From Microbacteriaceae bacterium (GTDB lineage: Bacteria; Actinomycetota; Actinomycetes; Actinomycetales; Microbacteriaceae): a DNA stretch of 5,450 bases. The translations under genes were made by a program, and so were the position numbers. The stretch is taken from contig JAODAU010000068.1 in assembly GCA_025463615.1 (NCBI GenBank), positions 1-5,450 of the forward strand, given 5' to 3'. Position 1 is the first letter of the stretch. Each line of letters opens with the position of its first letter. Below are positions 4,967 through 5,450 of the stretch, piece after piece. Under the pieces are notes generated by a model that saw nothing but the letters and a program-made list of their open reading frames with translations, was not told where the DNA came from and made no database searches.

Positions 4967-5450
4967 ATGGCCGACCCGCGGATCCAGCGGACGAAAGACC
5001 ATGTGCTCGCTGTTGCCCGAAGACTTCTCAGCGAACCATCCGACGTCCCGCTCACCTTCACTACCCTCGCAGCCGAGGCGCAGGTGTCTCGGCGCACCCT
5101 CTACACGCACTGGGGCTCCATCGACCGCGTGATAGCCGAGGCAGCGACAGAGGAGTTCGCCCCGGAGGACACCGATTTCAGTGGGCTCGACCTCCACGGG
5201 CGGCTCTGCGCCTTCCTGCGCCTCGTGCGCAACCGGCTCGCGGACCCGGCCACGAGCGTCGCCGCCACCGGTCTCGTCGCGCGCGCTGTCCACGATCCGG
5301 AGGCGGTCGACGTGCTGAGCGCGATGGTCGAGCGCGGGCGGCGCGAGTTCGCCACCCACGTCGCGCCGATCACGCCCGAGCAGTACGAGCTGATCGTCGG
5401 TCCGCTGTTCCACGCGGAATTCTTCTCGCGCAGGCGCATGACGGACGACC
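4967..5450 (+). CDS. TetR/AcrR family transcriptional regulator (3' end outside window)
   Basis: The reading frame is open from ATG at 4967 to the window end, giving 161 residues of a family that is usually about 190-210 long, so the last few tens of residues are missing. Residues 8-60 form a TetR N-terminal DNA-binding domain: an initial helix (about 8-22), then LTFTTLAAEAQVSRRTLYTHW (29-49) as the helix-turn-helix, with the typical TLYTHWGS turn and a following helix IDRVIAEA (52-59). Residues 75-161 are predicted helices of the ligand-binding dimerisation domain, whose ligand cannot be inferred. TetR proteins normally repress their own or adjacent genes. Candidate sites are the short inverted repeats just upstream and the large inverted repeat at 3815-3867. 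The 59-base gap to the reductase and its own TAGTAT element suggest separate transcription. Confidence 0.88.
   Translation, partial: MADPRIQRTKDHVLAVARRLLSEPSDVPLTFTTLAAEAQVSRRTLYTHWGSIDRVIAEAATEEFAPEDTDFSGLDLHGRLCAFLRLVRNRLADPATSVAATGLVARAVHDPEAVDVLSAMVERGRREFATHVAPITPEQYELIVGPLFHAEFFSRRRMTDD

Noticed and set aside
4961..5413. A 150-codon minus-strand frame opposite the TetR gene
   Set aside because: The plus strand encodes a clear TetR helix-turn-helix; the opposite frame shows no domain.
1..5450. CRISPR arrays, insertion sequences, tRNA genes or phage genes
   Set aside because: No regularly spaced direct repeats, transposase or integrase motifs, or cloverleaf-type sequence were found on either strand.

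Overview
The window is GC-rich (roughly 70% by eye) chromosomal DNA with tightly packed genes, GTG starts alongside ATG, and an F420H2-dependent-type reductase. Together with the DUF664/DinB-like protein, the LLM-class oxidoreductase and the recurring leaderless-type promoters, this points to a high-GC Gram-positive actinobacterium. Microbacteriaceae (Microbacterium-like) is my best guess, from general gene style rather than from a marker gene.

Layout. Positions 1-109 hold no gene but contain a long, nearly perfect inverted repeat (1-21 with 68-88) just past the end of the first gene. Four genes then lie on the minus strand. In their direction of transcription they are a DUF2750 protein (3450-3797), an LLM-class flavin oxidoreductase (2393-3421), an AidB-type acyl-CoA dehydrogenase homologue (745-2367), and a cold-shock-domain/DUF1294 membrane protein (110-721). 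The gaps between them are only 23-28 bases. A 97-base divergent intergenic region (3798-3894) carries an 18/20-matched inverted repeat that overlaps both likely promoters. Three genes follow on the plus strand: a DinB/DUF664-like protein (3895-4404), a deazaflavin (F420)-dependent nitroreductase-family protein (4425-4907), and a TetR-family regulator (4967 onward) that is cut by the window end.

How they may work together. No single pathway is evident. Several products are redox or damage-response families: AidB, the DinB fold, the F420 reductase and the LLM flavoprotein. A divergent cluster dealing with electrophile, alkylation or thiol stress is a reasonable but unproven reading. The shared inverted repeat could co-ordinate the two arms, and the downstream TetR protein is a candidate but unproven regulator.

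The strongest signals beyond the genes are at the DNA level. (1) Every gene has a TANNNT or near-TANNNT hexamer 6-9 bases before its start codon and no convincing Shine-Dalgarno site, which suggests leaderless transcripts throughout. (2) The heptamer GGATGYC (or its complement) occurs 14 times, far above chance, and forces unusual codons. (3) There are two long inverted repeats. I see no CRISPR array, RNA gene, insertion sequence or complete new defence system; most of the window looks like ordinary core or near-core chromosome.
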